From Altibacter sp. HG106 (lineage in GTDB: Bacteria > Bacteroidota > Bacteroidia > Flavobacteriales > Flavobacteriaceae), in contig NZ_JAQQTD010000008.1 in NCBI RefSeq assembly GCF_028561755.1, forward strand, positions 30,863-94,862: DNA of 64,000 bases, read 5' to 3'. This document shows, one piece after another, positions 61,916-64,000 of this stretch; position 1 is the stretch's first letter; each line of letters starts with the position of its first letter. The position numbers were made by a program, and so were the translations under genes. The notes beneath the pieces were generated by a model. The model saw only the letters and a program-made list of their open reading frames with translations, ran no database searches and was not told the origin of the DNA.

Positions 61916-64000
61916 TTATTCCTTGATCAAGCGTTTGATGGTGTTTCCACCTTCTCCTTGAATGTTTACCATGTATACTCCTGAAGCTAATTGAGAAACG
62001 TCAACCGACTTTTCAGTAGTCATGTTCGTAAGATCGATGGTTTGTACCAAACGACCGTTCACATCATAAATGGTAGCATTGTCTAAGCCAATCGCAGAAC
62101 CATTGGTGATGTTGATCACGTTACGAGCAGGGTTCGGGTAAATGCTTACCGCGTTTGCAAGAACGTCTTCTACACCAAAGGTGCTTTCTACGGTCAATTC
62201 GAACGTACAGGTAGCAACGTTTCCGTACTCATCCTCAGCGGTAAGAGTTACCGTGTATACGCCGTCAGGCAACAAGGTACCCGGAGCCGGATCTTGAGTC
62301 AAGATCGTTACAGGATCTGTACAGTTGTCAGTAGCCGTTGCGTCACCATCTGCGAAGTAATCTGGCACTTCGTAGTTAAGGTTACCAGCACCTGGATCAA
62401 CGGTTTGATCAGCAGGACACGTAAGCTCAGGAGCCATTGCGTCTACTACATCTACTTGTGCAACACAAGAAGCGATGTTTCCGCTAGCGTCACTTACAAA
62501 TACAGTGATGTCAAGTGTCGTTCCGATATCGCTACAGAATACTTCTGTGATATCAACAGCAGCTGTTGAAATACCACAGGCTTCATCAATATTATTGATC
62601 AAGGCAAATGGATCTACTACCGCCATTCCGTTTTCGTCTAATTCAATAACAACGTTCGGGTTGGTATTGTCGTAAGAGAAGGTCAACGCCCATGTATTTA
62701 ATACACCAGTGTCACCACCAGCCGTATCTTCAATACTGATCGTCCAGTCTCCCATAGAGCTTTCTCCGTCAAACACAGCAAGTGGGTTACTTGGCATGTA
62801 GTCAGCCAATGGGAAGGCATCACCGTCACCATTCGGGTTACAAGCAAGCGCGTTCATAGACTCATCGTCAAGAGTTGCCACTAAGTTGTCAGCAGAACAT
62901 CCGTCAGCACCTCCGCTAAAGATCACAGCTTGTGTTCCCGCTGGAGATTCTAAGGTAATTTCTAAGTCACCTGTCCACGTATGAGCAATATCAAGATCTA
63001 CGTTAAGATCGGTGATGGTTACATCGTCCATAACAGAAACAGAGGTACTTACTGTTGTATTGTCTACGATAGCCAATGATGGACTGTCAGATACTACTTC
63101 TTGTAGTGTTGATGGAGGTCCACACGTGATTACAGGTGCGGTTTCATCAAGTACGTTTACAGAAGCGATACAGCTCGTAAAGTTTCCGCTGTCGTCAGTA
63201 ACAAATACCTCTAACTGGTTTTCACCAAGGTTCGAACAGTCAAATGATACCGTAGTGTCTACAATAGGGCTTAATGTTAAACAGAAGTTATTCAACGTTC
63301 CGTCATCTCCACCCGCATTGTCAGTAATTCTAAGTACCCAGTTTCCGTTTACTTCTTCACCGTCGAATGTAGAAGCGAACGTTCCACCCTCTGGCTCAAA
63401 AGTTCCGGTAAATGGAGGAGAAGCCGCTGTAATATCGGCACCACCATCCTGGAATACAGTATCGGTATAGTCATCACCACTACCACCGTTACGATCGGAA
63501 AGGATCAATTCGGTTCCTGCAGGAGACACCAATACAATATCTAGATCACCATCCCATGTGTGGGTAATGTCTAGATCTACACGGTCTAAGGTAAACTCTG
63601 TTCCAATAGCACCTGACTCAGCTACCGCTGCAGTAGATTCTGTTGGAGGAAGTGTGTTTACAATATCAGCACCCAAGTTATCTCCGCAGGTAGTAACATC
63701 TACAGCCGTAACAGGAGCACCTACAGAGGCAGTCCATCCACAGGCTTCATCAACACTTAATAAAAGGTCTGAAGCATCGATAGTTGCCATTCCGCTGGCA
63801 TCAAGTACCACATCAAGAGGTGTTGGCACCACTTCGTAGTCGTAGGTGAAGCCCCAGCTGTTCAAGATACCAGAGTCAAGACCTGCGAAGGTATCTTCGA
63901 TGGTCAAGGTCCAGTCTCCTAAAGTGCTCTCTCCGTCGAATGCAGAAAGGGCTTCAAAAGGAATATAGTCTGCTAATGGGAAGGCATTACCGTCACCATT
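61916..64000 (-). CDS. large T9SS-exported protein with tandem P-domains, C-terminal part
   Basis: At least 694 residues; the frame continues past the window end, and the recorded TTG-like start near 63907 is not the true start (upstream codons read DGNAFPLADY). Three proprotein-convertase P-domain units are visible: DGESSMGDWTISIEDTAGGDTGVLNTWALTF, IPADLDIAHTWTGDLEITL-type and LDRVDLDITHTWDGDLDIVLVSP. They alternate with HYR/Ig-like units containing DxSGNxxSCxAxVxVxDxxAPxxTC. The last 75 residues are a type A T9SS sorting domain (VSIYPNPARNVINI, SGVYMVNIQGEGGNTIKRLIKE). Likely a large surface adhesin or protease-associated protein. Confidence 0.9.
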   Translation of the reverse strand, partial: NGDGNAFPLADYIPFEALSAFDGESTLGDWTLTIEDTFAGLDSGILNSWGFTYDYEVVPTPLDVVLDASGMATIDASDLLLSVDEACGWTASVGAPVTAVDVTTCGDNLGADIVNTLPPTESTAAVAESGAIGTEFTLDRVDLDITHTWDGDLDIVLVSPAGTELILSDRNGGSGDDYTDTVFQDGGADITAASPPFTGTFEPEGGTFASTFDGEEVNGNWVLRITDNAGGDDGTLNNFCLTLSPIVDTTVSFDCSNLGENQLEVFVTDDSGNFTSCIASVNVLDETAPVITCGPPSTLQEVVSDSPSLAIVDNTTVSTSVSVMDDVTITDLNVDLDIAHTWTGDLEITLESPAGTQAVIFSGGADGCSADNLVATLDDESMNALACNPNGDGDAFPLADYMPSNPLAVFDGESSMGDWTISIEDTAGGDTGVLNTWALTFSYDNTNPNVVIELDENGMAVVDPFALINNIDEACGISTAAVDITEVFCSDIGTTLDITVFVSDASGNIASCVAQVDVVDAMAPELTCPADQTVDPGAGNLNYEVPDYFADGDATATDNCTDPVTILTQDPAPGTLLPDGVYTVTLTAEDEYGNVATCTFELTVESTFGVEDVLANAVSIYPNPARNVINITNGSAIGLDNATIYDVNGRLVQTIDLTNMTTEKSVDVSQLASGVYMVNIQGEGGNTIKRLIKE

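Noticed and set aside
62294..63839. Several open frames on the plus strand opposite the large T9SS gene
   Set aside because: Shadow frames produced by the repetitive P-domain coding sequence; the minus-strand product has consistent domain structure.

Overview
The window looks like chromosomal DNA of a marine-type Flavobacteriaceae (Bacteroidota) bacterium. Supporting signs are C-terminal type IX secretion (T9SS) sorting domains at 37154-38548 and 61916-64000, promoters of the Bacteroidota form TTG-N19/20-TAnnTTTG (trp at 55266-55295, cystathionine beta-synthase at 7698-7728), a tmRNA whose tag reads GENNYALAA, and many lipoproteins and DUF families typical of that group. Genes are dense, GC content is moderate, and no insertion sequence, integrase, tRNA or CRISPR array is visible.

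Layout. 1-9 kb: a partial acyl-CoA dehydrogenase, a three-repeat helix-hairpin-helix (ComEA-like) protein, an AGCS symporter, a K+ channel, small envelope proteins, cystathionine beta-synthase and a LolE-type ABC permease. 9-21.7 kb: NamZ-like muramidase, a HEMGH metalloprotease lipoprotein, an amidohydrolase, a VOC protein, an outer-membrane barrel plus giant TPR protein, FtsE and a subtilase. 21.8-35.1 kb: a surface polysaccharide locus with four glycosyltransferases, a dTDP-sugar ketoisomerase and DegT aminotransferase, two Wzx-type flippases, two acyltransferases, and a translationally coupled trio (small membrane protein, methyltransferase, sulfatase-fold membrane enzyme). 35-45 kb: typA, a T9SS-exported FG-GAP protein, kdsA, an S9 peptidase and a hybrid histidine kinase. 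45.9-48.3 kb: a membrane protein, a winged-helix regulator and creD, controlled by two nearly identical operators. 49-54 kb: a collagen-like lipoprotein, an alanine/saccharopine dehydrogenase-like enzyme, tmRNA with a duplicated 3' end, and redox proteins. 54.2-55.3 kb: MarR regulator plus YceI. 55.3-61.8 kb: complete trp operon E-G-D-C-F-B-A. 61.9-64 kb: the 3' part of a large adhesin-like T9SS protein.

The most notable observations are: (i) a complete ribosome-mediated trp attenuator with an 18-residue leader peptide carrying three consecutive Trp codons and mutually exclusive RNA pairings; (ii) the octamer CTTCGGAA, which occurs about 55 times by eye where about 2 are expected; (iii) a two-site operator tying the small winged-helix regulator to creD; (iv) a structured dispersed repeat of about 85 bp with compensatory changes, one copy before tmRNA and one inside the trp operon; (v) a 17-bp duplication of the tmRNA 3' end, each copy with its own terminator, consistent with an old integration site; and (vi) the small-protein/methyltransferase/sulfatase-fold trio.
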